Notes under the pieces: generated by a model | The model's input: the letters and a program-made list of their open reading frames with translations, nothing else | The model's database searches: none | What the model was told of the DNA's origin: nothing | Assembly: GCA_963756815.1 (NCBI GenBank) | Contig: CAVWPR010000013.1 | Location: 1-64,000, forward strand | Direction: 5' to 3' | DNA from: JAENVU01 sp963756815 | GTDB taxonomy: Bacteria; Actinomycetota; Acidimicrobiia; IMCC26256; JAENVU01 | DNA: 64,000 bases | Made by a program: the position numbers and the translations under genes | In this document: positions 19,081 to 28,696 of the stretch, one piece after another | Numbering within the stretch: position 1 is the stretch's first letter | How the letters are laid out: every line of letters starts with the position of its first letter

Positions 19081-20847
19081 ATGATTGCGAAAGGTCCGCC
19101 GGAGGGCGGTCTGCGCGCGACCCTCGGCCCGCTCCTCGCGGGTCGACGACTGCGGCTCGGTGTGCTCGCGGTCATCTCCTTCGTCGGCGGTCTGCTCGAG
19201 GCCTTGAGCCTGTACCTGATCGCCGAGATGGCACTCGTGCTCACCCAGGGGAAGCAGGCGGTCACCGTACCGGGAGGCATCGGCCGCCAGCCGATGGAGA
19301 CCGCGATCCTGTTCACGGCGACCCTGCTCGTCGTCCGGTTCGCGTGCTGGGTCGTGATCGCGCGTCTGCAGGCGCGCCTCGTCACGGAGGTTCTCGCGGA
19401 TGTACGGAACCGCACGGTGGGCGCCTACCTCGCAGCGTCGTGGCCGGTGCAGTCCGCCGAACGCGACGGGCGTCTCCAGGAGCTGGTCGGCATGTTCGCG
19501 TTCCAGGCGTCGGCGCAGATGTCGGCGCTCGCGAACACGCTGGCGGCGGCGTTCAGCGTGATCGCGATGCTCGCGATCTCGATGCTGGCGAACGCCTTGG
19601 CGACCGTGGCCATCGCGGTTGCCGAGCGCGACACTGATGCTGCTGCTGCGCCCGCTGCGTGCCGCCAACCGGCGCCGCTCGCGGTGGAGCGCGCAGGCCG
19701 GGATGGACTACGGCACCGCGGTGAGCGAGGCCGCCTCGATCGCCCTGGAGATGCACGTCTTCGGCATCGCCGACCCGATCGAGGCCGCCCTCCAGCGCCG
19801 GAACGATCGCAGCCGGCGCGCCACGGAATCGACGCAACGGCTGGTGTTGCTCATCCCGGCGCTCTACCGGACCGTCGCGTTGCTGGTCGTGGTGGGTGCG
19901 GTCGGCCTCATCGACACGATCGAGATCAGGAGCGAGTTGGCCGCGTTGGGCGCAGTCCTGCTGATCGGCCTCCGGACGCTGTCGTACGGGAGCTCCCTGC
20001 AGACGGCGTACCAGTCGTTGCACGTCAACGCGCCGTACCTCGAGGCCATGCTCGATGCTCAAGTCCGCTACTCGAGCGGACCGGCGCAGATCTGTGGCGA
20101 CGCAGCCCTGGACCACATCGACGACGTGACGTTCGAAGACGTCTCCTTCTCGTATGACGGTCGTCGGCTCGCGCTCGACCGCGTGAGCTTCTCGGCCCGG
20201 CGCGGTGAGATCATCGGCATCATCGGTCCGTCCGGCTCGGGCAAGTCGACGCTCGTCCAGCTCCTGCTGCGGCTGCGCGAACCGACGAGCGGGCGCATGC
20301 TCGTCAACGGCGCGGACGCGCACGAATTTCGGGTCGAGGATTGGGTCCACCGAATGGCGTTCGTGCCGCAGGACGCACACCTGTTCCACGGCACGGTTGC
20401 CGAGAACGTCCGCTTCTACCGGAAGGAAGTGCCTCATGACGCGGTGGAGGCGGCCTGCCGCTTCGCGGGCATCCACGAGGAGATCCTGGAGTGGCCTGAC
20501 CGGTACGACACCGAGGTGGGTGAGCGGGGCCGGCAACTCTCGGGCGGTCAGATCCAGCGGCTGACGATCGCGCGGGCCCTCATCGGCGACCCGGACGTCC
20601 TGATCCTCGACGAGCCGACCAGCAACCTCGACGCCACCTCGGAGGCTCGCGTCAGGGACACGCTCACCGCGCTCTCCCAACGGGCCCTCATCTTCATCGT
20701 GGCGCACCGCCTCTCCACCCTCGAGAGCTGCAAGCGGATCATGGTGATCCAGGACGGCCGGCTGCGCGGGTTCGACGAGCCGGGAGCGACTCGCGACGTC
20801 GAGCGACGTTCTACGAGACCGCGCTCCGGCTCTCCGGTCTGCGCTGA
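19081..20847 (+). CDS. ABC exporter, fused permease and ATPase, frameshifted
   Basis: This is a half-size type IV ABC exporter, probably dimeric, possibly moving a lipid or glycolipid. The N-terminal membrane domain (RLGVLAVISFVGGLLEALSL, ETAILFTATLLVVRFACWVV, LVLLIPALYRTVALLVVVGA) is followed by the ATPase with Walker A IIGPSGSGKSTLVQL, Q-loop FVPQDAHLFHGTVAENV, signature LSGGQIQRLTIARAL, Walker B DVLILDEPTSNLD and H-loop IVAHRLSTL. Frame changes lie near 19620 and 20800; after the second, the frame ending FYETALRLSGLR gives the stop at 20847. Without that correction the gene would appear fused to the acyltransferase downstream. Confidence 0.87.
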
Positions 20848-20944
20848 GCTCGGCGCGCATCCCGCCGTCGTCGTGCGCGCCCGGCGATCGGCGGGTCCAC
20901 GCGCGCGACCTTCGAGGCCCAAAACGGACGGTACGCTGCCGCCG

Positions 20945-23425
20945 GTGGCCGGGGAGCACGGGGGAAACGAGGCAACCACACCGGCCGGCGGCGCATTGGG
21001 TCACCACGAGGCGGGCCTCGACGGGCTGCGGGCGCTCGCCGTCATCGGCGTGCTGCTCTACCACGGCGAGGTGCCGGCCGCGAAGGGCGGGTTCCTCGGC
21101 ATCTCACTGTTCTTCACGCTGTCCGGGTTCCTGATCACCTCGATCCTGCTGCGAACCCACGTGCGAACGGGCGCCATCGGCCTGCGCACGTTCTGGGGTC
21201 GCCGCTACCGACGCCTGCTCCCGGCGGCCTACCTGACGCTCGCACTCATCGTGGTGTTCGGGGCGACGGTCGCGACCCGTCAGCAGCTCTCGGATCTGCC
21301 CGGCGCGATCCTCGCGGCGATCCTGCAGATGGCGAACTGGTTCTTCGTCGTCGCCGGCCAGTCCTACGTCCACCTGTTCACGGCGCCGTCGCCGGTGCAG
21401 CACTTCTGGTCGCTGGCGATCGAAGAGCAGTTCTACGTCGTGATGCCCCTGGTGCTCATCCTGCTGCTCCGCCGGGCGCGCTCGCTCACGGTCATCGGCG
21501 TCGTGCTCGCGTGTGCAGCGGTCGTGTCGACCGTGGAGATGGCCGCGCTGTACCAACACGGCTCCAGCCTCGACCGGCTCTACTACGGCACCGACACGCG
21601 CGCCGCCGAGCTGCTCGTCGGTTGCGTCCTCGCGGTGATCCTCCAGCGGCGACCGCTGGCGTCCCCCACGGCGACCGGTCGTCGGATCTGGGCGGCGAGT
21701 GGTGTGGTGGCGCTGGCGGGCGCGGTGTGGGCCTGCTCGCACTTCGTCCTCACGAGCCCGACGCTCTGGCGGGGTGGCTTCCTGGCCTTCTCGCTCGTGT
21801 CGGCCGTGCTCATCGTGAGCGTCCTCCATCACGCCGGTCCCGTGGCGTGGATCCTCTCGACCCGACCGCTCGCCGCGTCGGTCGCATCTCCTACGGCCTG
21901 TACCTCTTCCACTGGCCGATCTTCCTCTGGCTCGACGAAGGGCGGACCCACCTCTCGCTCTGGCCGTTGCTCGCCCTCCGCGTCGCGGTCACCGCGGCGT
22001 TGGCGCTGATCTCGTACCACCTCCTCGAGATGCCGATCCGCAACCGCTCGCTGCGGATCACCCCGGCCCACCTGCGTTGGGTCGCGCTCGGGTCGGCCGT
22101 GCTGATCGTCGCGGGCGGTGTCGTGGTCGGGGGCCGCGACGTGCCGGCCCAGTTCGGCGGGCTCGAGTCGGCGATCGGCAAGGCGCCCGTCGCGCGTGAC
22201 GACCATCGGCTCGACGTGCTGGTGATCACGGACGACGCGGGGAAGCACCTGGCCGACGACCTCCGCCGCCGGGCCGCGAGCAGGGCCGATCTCTCGGTGA
22301 CCGTCGCAGATCCGTTCGCGTGCGACGGACTCACTCGGGTCGGCAAGCGCGATGACCTGTCGCAACTGGCGGACGGAATGGCCGAGGCTGATCCGATCCT
22401 TCGATCCCGACATCGTCCTGTTCCATGTCACCCAATGGGATACCGGCACGATGGCCGCGCTGTCGGGCACCACCGATGCCGGAGCCCAGATGCACTGGGC
22501 TCGCGAGGTGCTCGAGCACAGGATTCGCGTACCTCGCCGACGCGCGACGCGTCGATCGTCTGGAGCTACGAGCCATTCGATGCCGCGAACTTCGCTACTG
22601 CCGGCACGCCGTTCTTCCTCACGATGAACCGGTTGACCGTGGACACCAACGTCCTTCGCTTGCAGGACAACCACGGCGAACGTGGACCAGACCGTCGCCG
22701 AGCTCCAGGCGCTCCGTCGCCCCGTGGACCGAAGCCTGCTCCGTGTGCTCGTGGTCGGTGACTCGAGCTCCCGAACCTTCGGCTACGGCCTCGAACAGCT
22801 GGGCGAACTCGACGCATCGCGCGCTGGTCTGGTCGGTCGGCACGCCTGGTTGCGGCATCGCCAACGACGGGCGCGTCGTCGATGCCGGACGAGAGGTGTC
22901 CGTGCCCGAACGGTGCCGGGCCGTGCAGGCCGGCTGGCGCTCACGCGTCGCGAGGTTCCGGCCGGACCTGGTGATCGTGATGTCGACGATCTACGACACC
23001 CAGCAACGTCGCGTCGGCGACTGGCCGTCGATGCTGGTGCCGGGCGACCGAGCCTTCGACGACTACCTGACCAAGAAGTACGCCGACGCGTACGACATCC
23101 TCTCGCTCGACCGGCGCGCACGTGGTGTGGATGGAGAGTCCGTGTGCCCGGCCGTCCGTGGGGCCCTGGCCCGTCGACGACCGCGGCGGACCGCTGTCGA
23201 CCCCACGCGTCAAGCACGTCGACGACGTCGTCCTCGCACGGGTTGTGCGACTCCGCCCGCAGCTGCGCCGCTTCGATCTCTTCCGCGTGCTGTGTCCCGA
23301 CGGCGTGTTCCGCAACGACATCGGCGGCATCCACGACTTCCGACCCGACGGCATCCACTACTCGCCGGAGGCATCCCTGTGGCTCGCCCGCCACTACGGA
23401 CAGCAGATCCTCGACGCCGGACTGA
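20945..23425 (+). CDS. OafA-like acyltransferase with SGNH region(s), frameshifted
   Basis: This is a membrane acyltransferase 3 that probably O-acetylates a cell-surface glycan. It opens near GTG 20945 and shows GLDGLRALAVIGVLLYHGEV with the conserved region around the catalytic His, GGFLGISLFFTLSGFLITSI, RRYRRLLPAAYL, FWSLAIEEQFYVVMPLVL and GRISYGLYLFHWPIFLWL. A terminal helix VALGSAVLIVAGGVVVG leads to an extracytoplasmic part with two SGNH-like stretches: a degenerate LDVLVITDDAGKHLADDL, then LRVLVVGDSSSRTFGYGLEQ with the GDS nucleophile and DFRPDGIHYSPEA holding the Asp/His pair. Frame changes occur near 21880, 22390, 22520, 22680, 22850 and 23110. The end is unclear: 23425, or up to 23502. 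Confidence 0.8.
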
Positions 23426-23443
23426 AGGAGCGCCGGCGCGTCG

Positions 23444-26119
23444 CTACTTCGCCTCGGCCCAGCTCGGCCCGAAGCCGACGTCGACCACGAGCGGGACGTT
23501 GAGGTCGATCGCGCCCTCCATCGACTCGCGCACCACCGGCTCGATCGCGTCGCGCTCGGCGAGCGGCACCTCGAAGACGAGCTCGTCGTGGACGGTGAGG
23601 ATCATCCGGGTCGCGAGCCCGGCCTCGCGCAGCGCGCGGTCGGTGCGGACCATCGCGACCTTGAAGATGTCGGCCGCCGACCCCTGGACGGGGGCGTTCT
23701 GCGCCATGCGCTCCCCCATCTGACGGATGCGGAAGTTGTCCGACGACAGCTCCGTGATCTGGCGGCGGCGGCCGAGGATCGTCGTCGTGTACCCACGGGA
23801 CTTCGCCTCGACGACCGTCCGCTCCATGTACGCGTGCACGTTCGGGAAGGACTCGAAGTAGCTGTCGAGGATCTCGCGTGCCTGATCCGTGGGGATGTCG
23901 AGCCGCTGACCGAGGCCGTAGGCCTCCATGCCGTACGCGAGCCCGTAGTTGACGACCTTGGCGAACCGGCGCTGGAAGTCGTCGACCTTCGCCTCGTCGA
24001 CGCCGAACACCTTCGCGGCGGTGATCGTGTGGACGTCGGCGCCTCGGGCGAACGCGTCGACCAGACCGGGATCCTCCGCGAGATGGGCGAGGATCCGCAG
24101 CTCGATCTGGGAGTAGTCGGCCGTCATGAGGCCGCAGCCCTCGTCGGCGACGAACGCCTTGCGCATCTCGCGCCCCTCGGCGGTACGGACGGGAATGTTC
24201 TGGAGGTTGGGGCTCTCGCTCGAGATGCGTCCGGTGGTGGTGGCGATCTGGTTGAAGGTCGCGTGGATGCGACCGTCGGCCTGGATGAGCGGCGGCAGCG
24301 CATCGGCGTAGGTGGAACGCAGCTTCTCGACCTCGCGGTACTTGAGGAGGTCGGCGAGGATCGGGTGGTCCGACGTCGCCGCCATCTTCTGGAGGGAGTC
24401 CGCGTCGGTCGACGGTCCGGTCTTGGTGCGCTTGACCGGTGTGAGCTCGAGCACGTCGAAGAGCACGTGGCGGAGCTGGGGCACCGAGTTGATGACGAAC
24501 GGCTCGCCGGCGTGCGCGTGGACCTTGGACTCCAGATCGTCGCACTGCTTCTGGAGGTCGGCGCGCATCTGGTCGAGGAACTCGCGGTCGACGCGCACCC
24601 CGACGTGCTCCATCTCGGCGAGGACGCCGACGAGCGGCCGCTCGACCTCCTCGTACAACGACCACAGCTCGCGCGACTCGAGCGCGCCTCGCAACGCGTC
24701 AGCGAGACGGAGCACCGCGGCCGCACGGCGGCCCGCGTCGTCGCCCCCGGCGTCGCCGTCGAGGTCGAGCGTGCCCTCGACCTGCTCTCGATCGGGTGAC
24801 GTCAGCTCGAAGCCGCAGAAGCGGGCACAGAGCTCGCCGAGGTCGTACTTCCCCTCGCCCGGATCGACCAGGTAGGCCATGACCGCGGTGTCGAGATCCA
24901 GCGTCCCGACCGTCAGGTCGGCGGTCCAGCGCAGCCCGTGCATGAGCTCCTTGCTGCGGTGCGCGACGAGCGGCGGGCCACCGGTCGTGAGCAGCTCGAC
25001 GAGGGCGCCGGTGACCGCGGCGTCGTCGAGGAGATCGGCGGGTGCGTACGCCACGGAGTCGGCCGACGCGACGGCGAGCCCGCGCAGTGCTCCCGCTCCG
25101 GGTGCTCCCTGCCAGTCGGCTTCGAGCGCGTACGGGGCTCCGGCCTTCGTGATCGATCCGAGGAGCGAACCCAGCGCCTTCGCCGTGGTGACGCGCTCCA
25201 CCTCGACGTCGAGCGTCGTGGCCTCGACGTCGACCTCGTCGTCGGTGGTGCCGAGTGCCTCGAGCAGGCGCGGGTACAGGGTGCGGAACTCGAGCTGCTG
25301 GAACAGCTCGCGCACCGCCTCCTGGTCCCACCCGCCGATCTGGAGCGCGTCGACGTCGACGTCGATCGGCACGTTGCGCCGCAGGATCGACATCTCCCGG
25401 TTGTGGAACACCTGGTCGCGGAACTCGCCGAGGTTCTGCCGCTGCTTGGGCGGCAGCTCGTCGAGGTGCTCGAAGATGCCCTCGAGCGTGTCGTAGGCGC
25501 TCACGAGCTTGGCCGCGGTCTTCTCGCCGATCCCGGGAACGCCGGGCAGATTGTCGCTCGTGTCGCCGCGCAGCGCCGCGTACTGGGGGTACTGCGCCGG
25601 GGTCACGCCGGTGCGTTCGAAGATGCCGGCCTCGTCGTACAACGCGTAGTCGGACACGCCCCGCTTGTTGTAGAGCACGCGGATGTGCGGGTCGCGTACG
25701 AGCTGGTACGAGTCCCGGTCTCCCGTGACCACGATGACCTCGATGTCCTCCGCCGCGGCGCGTTCGGCGAGCGTCGCGATGACGTCGTCGGCCTCCACGC
25801 CGTCGACCTCGAGAATCGGCACGGCGAGCGTCTCGAGCACCTGGTGGATGAGCGGCAGCTGCGACCGGAAGAGGTCCGGCGTCTCCTTGCGCCCCGCCTT
25901 GTAGGTGGCGTCCTTCTCCTTGCGGAACGTGGGCGCGGCGGTGTCGAACGCGACCGCGAGGTGGTCGGGCTTCTCGTCGCCCACCACCTTGATGAGCATC
26001 GACGTGAAGCCGTAGACGGCGTTCGTGACCTGTCCGGACGACGTCGCCAGATCGGTGGGCAGGGCGTAGAACGCGCGGTACGCGAGCGAGTGGCCGTCGA
26101 GCAACAGGAGGGTGCTCAT
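23444..26119 (-). CDS. polA: DNA polymerase I
   Basis: PolA fills repair gaps and removes RNA primers. All 891 residues lie in one frame. The N-terminal 5'-3' exonuclease shows LLLDGHSLAYRAFYALP, VVTGDRDSYQLV and LRGDTSDNLPGVPGIGEKTA. The middle 3'-5' exonuclease-like domain lacks the usual DxE site, as in other actinobacterial enzymes. The polymerase has motif A MTADYSQIELRILAHLAE, motif B RRFAKVVNYGLAYGMEAYGL and motif C MILTVHDELVFEVP. Start ATG 26119 and the stop at 23444 are clear. Its tail-to-tail meeting with the acyltransferase gene and its position between the pdtaR-like gene and rpsA match known actinobacterial order apart from insertions. Confidence 0.97.
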   Translation of the reverse strand: MSTLLLLDGHSLAYRAFYALPTDLATSSGQVTNAVYGFTSMLIKVVGDEKPDHLAVAFDTAAPTFRKEKDATYKAGRKETPDLFRSQLPLIHQVLETLAVPILEVDGVEADDVIATLAERAAAEDIEVIVVTGDRDSYQLVRDPHIRVLYNKRGVSDYALYDEAGIFERTGVTPAQYPQYAALRGDTSDNLPGVPGIGEKTAAKLVSAYDTLEGIFEHLDELPPKQRQNLGEFRDQVFHNREMSILRRNVPIDVDVDALQIGGWDQEAVRELFQQLEFRTLYPRLLEALGTTDDEVDVEATTLDVEVERVTTAKALGSLLGSITKAGAPYALEADWQGAPGAGALRGLAVASADSVAYAPADLLDDAAVTGALVELLTTGGPPLVAHRSKELMHGLRWTADLTVGTLDLDTAVMAYLVDPGEGKYDLGELCARFCGFELTSPDREQVEGTLDLDGDAGGDDAGRRAAAVLRLADALRGALESRELWSLYEEVERPLVGVLAEMEHVGVRVDREFLDQMRADLQKQCDDLESKVHAHAGEPFVINSVPQLRHVLFDVLELTPVKRTKTGPSTDADSLQKMAATSDHPILADLLKYREVEKLRSTYADALPPLIQADGRIHATFNQIATTTGRISSESPNLQNIPVRTAEGREMRKAFVADEGCGLMTADYSQIELRILAHLAEDPGLVDAFARGADVHTITAAKVFGVDEAKVDDFQRRFAKVVNYGLAYGMEAYGLGQRLDIPTDQAREILDSYFESFPNVHAYMERTVVEAKSRGYTTTILGRRRQITELSSDNFRIRQMGERMAQNAPVQGSAADIFKVAMVRTDRALREAGLATRMILTVHDELVFEVPLAERDAIEPVVRESMEGAIDLNVPLVVDVGFGPSWAEAK

Positions 26120-26202
26120 CGGGAGATCTCCGCCATCGGGTCGACTCTACGCGTGGCGTGCGACCCTGGCGCTGCGCCGGGACGTTGACGGCGCGGAAGG
26201 GA

Positions 26203-26799
26203 TCAGGTGGCGTCGGAGGGGGCGAGGTCTCCTGCCACCACTTGCGCGGCGATCTCGTGGACCTTCGTCCGGCGGTTCATCGCCTCGGTCCGGATGAACT
26301 CCCAGGACTGCGCCTCGCTGAGGTCGTACTGGTCCATGAGCACACCCTTGGCGCGGTCGATGATCTTGCGCGCCTCGAGCCGCTCGGCGAGGTCGCCGAC
26401 CTCGGATTCGAGGCTGCGCATCTCCGCGTGGCGTCCGAGGGACAGCTCGATCGCCGGAATCAGGTCGCTCTTCTGGAACGGCTTGACGATGTAGCTCATC
26501 GCGCCGGCGTCGCGCGCCTGCTCGACGAGGTCGCGTTGGGAGAACGCGGTGAGGATGAGCACGGCGGCGAGACGCTCGCTCGTGATCTGACGCGCCGCGG
26601 ACAAACCGTCGAGTCCCGGCATCTTGATGTCGAGGATCGCGAGATCCGGTTGCAGGGACCGGACGAGCTCGACGGCTTCGTCGCCCCGCCCGGTCTCGCC
26701 CACGACGTCGAAGCCCTCCTCCTCGAGGAGCTCCTTGAGGTCGAGGCGGATGATGGCCTCGTCCTCGGCGACGACGACTCTCGTGCGTTCGGTGGACAC
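26203..26799 (-). CDS. pdtaR: ANTAR-domain response regulator (PdtaR-like)
   Basis: This 198-residue regulator has a receiver domain with AEDEAIIRLDLKELLEEEGF, phospho-acceptor Asp57 in LAILDIKMPGLDG and the Lys of YIVKPFQKSDL. It is followed by an ANTAR domain, LEARKIIDRAKGVLMDQYDL SEAQSWEFIRTEAM, which in studied members binds paired hexaloop hairpins in nascent RNA and prevents termination. The symbol rests on this architecture and on the neighbouring polA, as in Mycobacterium. The cognate kinase PdtaS is not in the window. I did not find candidate dual-hairpin target leaders by eye. Confidence 0.9.
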   Translation of the reverse strand: MSTERTRVVVAEDEAIIRLDLKELLEEEGFDVVGETGRGDEAVELVRSLQPDLAILDIKMPGLDGLSAARQITSERLAAVLILTAFSQRDLVEQARDAGAMSYIVKPFQKSDLIPAIELSLGRHAEMRSLESEVGDLAERLEARKIIDRAKGVLMDQYDLSEAQSWEFIRTEAMNRRTKVHEIAAQVVAGDLAPSDAT

Positions 26800-26819
26800 T
26801 GGGTTCCTCTCGTCGATGC

Positions 26820-27119
26820 TCAGCGCGGGGCTGGTTCGGCGGTCATGCGGTCGAGGAGCTCGTCCTGCTCCTTGCGGAGCTCCCCGATCGTGCGCGCCAG
26901 CGCGTCGCGGTGACGGCGCAGGGCGTCGGCGTGGCGGGCGGCCTCGTTGGCGGTGGCCACCTCCATGGGCGTCTCGGCGACGATGGCGCGCAGGCGCGCG
27001 TCCTCGGCTTCCTCGTCGAGGAAGGAGAGCTGCTCGTCGGTGACGGTCAGTTCGGCCGAGGCCTTCTTGATCCGCTCACTGATGTCGAGCAGGCGCCGTT
27101 CGATCGATGCCCGTGACAC
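26820..27119 (-). CDS. Small coiled-coil protein, unknown function
   Basis: This is a 99-residue, strongly charged, helical protein (ERRLLDISERIKKASAELTV, HADALRRHRDALARTIGELR, KEQDELLDRMTAEPAPR) with heptad-like spacing and no signal peptide or membrane segment. GTG 27119 is chosen over the in-frame ATG at 27161 because the extra residues look non-coding and would reach toward the divergent dehydrogenase. It ends 20 nt before the PdtaR-like start, so the two genes are probably co-transcribed. I do not recognise the family. Confidence 0.65.
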   Translation of the reverse strand: MSRASIERRLLDISERIKKASAELTVTDEQLSFLDEEAEDARLRAIVAETPMEVATANEAARHADALRRHRDALARTIGELRKEQDELLDRMTAEPAPR

Positions 27120-27199
27120 GGCGGGCAGTGTACGCGCCGAATCCCGGAAATCGACCCACAAGATGTCCGGGACCGCTCGCGAATGACCAGAATGCGCCG

Positions 27200-28357
27200 G
27201 TGAGCCCTCATCCGGTCTTCAGCACCGAGCACGAATCGCTGCGCTCGAGCGTGCGCCGCTACGTCGACACCGAGGTGCGTCCGTACGTCGACGAGTGGGA
27301 GGCCGACGGCTTCTTCCCGGACTCGGTCTTCCGGCGGTGCGGCGAGCTCGGCTTCCTGGGACTGCACTACCCCGCGGCGTGGGGCGGCTCCGACGGGGAC
27401 CTCGCGGCCAGCCTGCTGTTCATCGAGGAGCTGGCCCGCTGCGGCGCCGGCTCGATCCCGATGGCCGTCGCCGTCCAGACCCACATGTGCACACCCGCCC
27501 TCGCCGAGTTCGGCACCGACGATCTGAAGGAGCGGTACCTCGCGCCGGCGATCCGCGGGGAGAAGATCGGCGCCATCGCGCTCACCGAGCCCGACGCCGG
27601 CTCCGACGTCGCGTCGATCACGACCCGGGCCGAACGCGACGGCGACACCTGGATCGTCAACGGCCGGAAGATGTTCATCACGAACGGCACCCGCGCGCAG
27701 TTCATGACCATGGCGATCCAGACCGAGCCCGGTTCGCAGCACCGCGGCGTGTCCCTCTTCGTCGTCGACACCGACCTTCCCGGCGTCTCGGTCTCCCGCA
27801 AGCTCGACAAGCTGGGGATGCGCGCGTCCGACACCGCCGAGATCGTGCTCGACGACGTGCGCGTCCCGGCCGGCAACCTGCTCGGTGGTGCACCGGGTCA
27901 GGGCTTCGCGCAGATGGCGTGGCAGCTGCAGTACGAGCGGCTGTCCGGCGCGGCACAGAGCATCGGCCAGGGACTCGACGTCCTCGAGCAGACGATCGCG
28001 TACGCACGCGAGCGCCATGCGTTCGGTCGTCCACTCGTCGCGAACCAGGTGATCGCGCATCTCCTCGCCGACGCGGCGACCGAGCTCGAGGCGGCACGTG
28101 CGCTGACCTACGACACCATCTGGCGCGTGCAGCAGGGTGAGTATCCGGTCGCCGAGATCTCGATGGCGAAGAAGTACGCCGCGCAGGTGCAGAACCGGCT
28201 CGTCGACGCGTGCCTCCAGGTCTACGGCGGTGCGGGCTACCTCAACGAGACGCCCATCTCCCGCCTCTGGCGCGACGCGCGCCTCCAGCGCATCGGCGCG
28301 GGCACGGACCAGATCATGAACGAGGTCATCGCCAAGCGGCTCGGCATCACCGGGTAG
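27200..28357 (+). CDS. Acyl-CoA dehydrogenase
   Basis: This FAD enzyme oxidises an acyl-CoA to the enoyl-CoA. The 385-residue protein shows the N-terminal helical domain, GAIALTEPDAGSDVASITT (FAD/substrate signature), VNGRKMFITNGTRAQFMTMA, YARERHAFGRPLVANQVIAH, and QVYGGAGYLNETPISRLWRDARL near the end. The usual Glu of the YEGT motif is replaced (RIGAGTDQIMNE). As in long-chain and isovaleryl types the base may instead sit on helix G, with QYERLSG the candidate. GTG 27200 gives the normal start SPHPVFSTEHESLRSSVRR. The 3' end of this gene is repeated in decayed form twice downstream. Confidence 0.93.
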   Translation: MSPHPVFSTEHESLRSSVRRYVDTEVRPYVDEWEADGFFPDSVFRRCGELGFLGLHYPAAWGGSDGDLAASLLFIEELARCGAGSIPMAVAVQTHMCTPALAEFGTDDLKERYLAPAIRGEKIGAIALTEPDAGSDVASITTRAERDGDTWIVNGRKMFITNGTRAQFMTMAIQTEPGSQHRGVSLFVVDTDLPGVSVSRKLDKLGMRASDTAEIVLDDVRVPAGNLLGGAPGQGFAQMAWQLQYERLSGAAQSIGQGLDVLEQTIAYARERHAFGRPLVANQVIAHLLADAATELEAARALTYDTIWRVQQGEYPVAEISMAKKYAAQVQNRLVDACLQVYGGAGYLNETPISRLWRDARLQRIGAGTDQIMNEVIAKRLGITG

Positions 28358-28362
28358 GAAAC
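28322..28362 (+). repeat. Direct repeat, copy A (3' end of acyl-CoA dehydrogenase)
   Basis: The last codons of the dehydrogenase and the bases after its stop reappear at 30874-30914 and 31322-31362. The segment CGGCATCACCGGGTAGGAA (28342-28360) is identical in copy B. All three copies keep the same reading frame and stop, giving VIAKRLGITG here, VVAKRPGITG in copy B and VIAKQLGMTE in copy C. Confidence 0.75.
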
Positions 28363-28696
28363 CGAGGAGAGACAGTCGTCCTCTCGTCTCCGGTCCGTCG
28401 AGCAAGCGACTCCAAGCGATGATCATGCGAAGATGCGCGACCTCGATCCGATCCTCACTGAGCACACGTTCGACCTCAAGGCTCGAGGCGGGCAGCGGCC
28501 ACGATCCGGAACTCCAAGCACAACCGGGACGGTGGCTCTGCCCCGCCTGCGGTCGCGGCAGCCGACTCGACGCCGCCGCCGGCTTGTCCGGGACAACGAA
28601 CGGTCGACAGCTTCCTTGCGCCAGATCGCCGCGTCGTGCCGTGTCGATGGCGGGCACCGCGCTCGAGTCCCCAGAAAGCACGGGTACCTTGTCACG
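28358..28696 (+). other. Gene-poor gap after acyl-CoA dehydrogenase
   Basis: This 339-nt stretch holds no gene I can defend. An ATG at 28433 begins a plausible-looking peptide (MRDLDPILTEHTFDLKARGG) that soon becomes Arg-rich and out of character, so it may be the start of a decayed or frameshifted ORF. No promoter, terminator or integrase could be identified by eye. Confidence 0.4.

Noticed and set aside
19619..22009. Apparent fusion of an ABC exporter and an acyltransferase
   Set aside because: The exporter's natural end FYETALRLSGLR and stop at 20847 appear in the neighbouring frame, so the fusion is a frameshift product; the acyltransferase has its own GTG at 20945.
28433..28640. Tyrosine-recombinase fragment after the dehydrogenase
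   Set aside because: The N-terminal peptide and a short A-T-I-R-N stretch in another frame are only faintly suggestive; no catalytic R-H-R-Y region is present.
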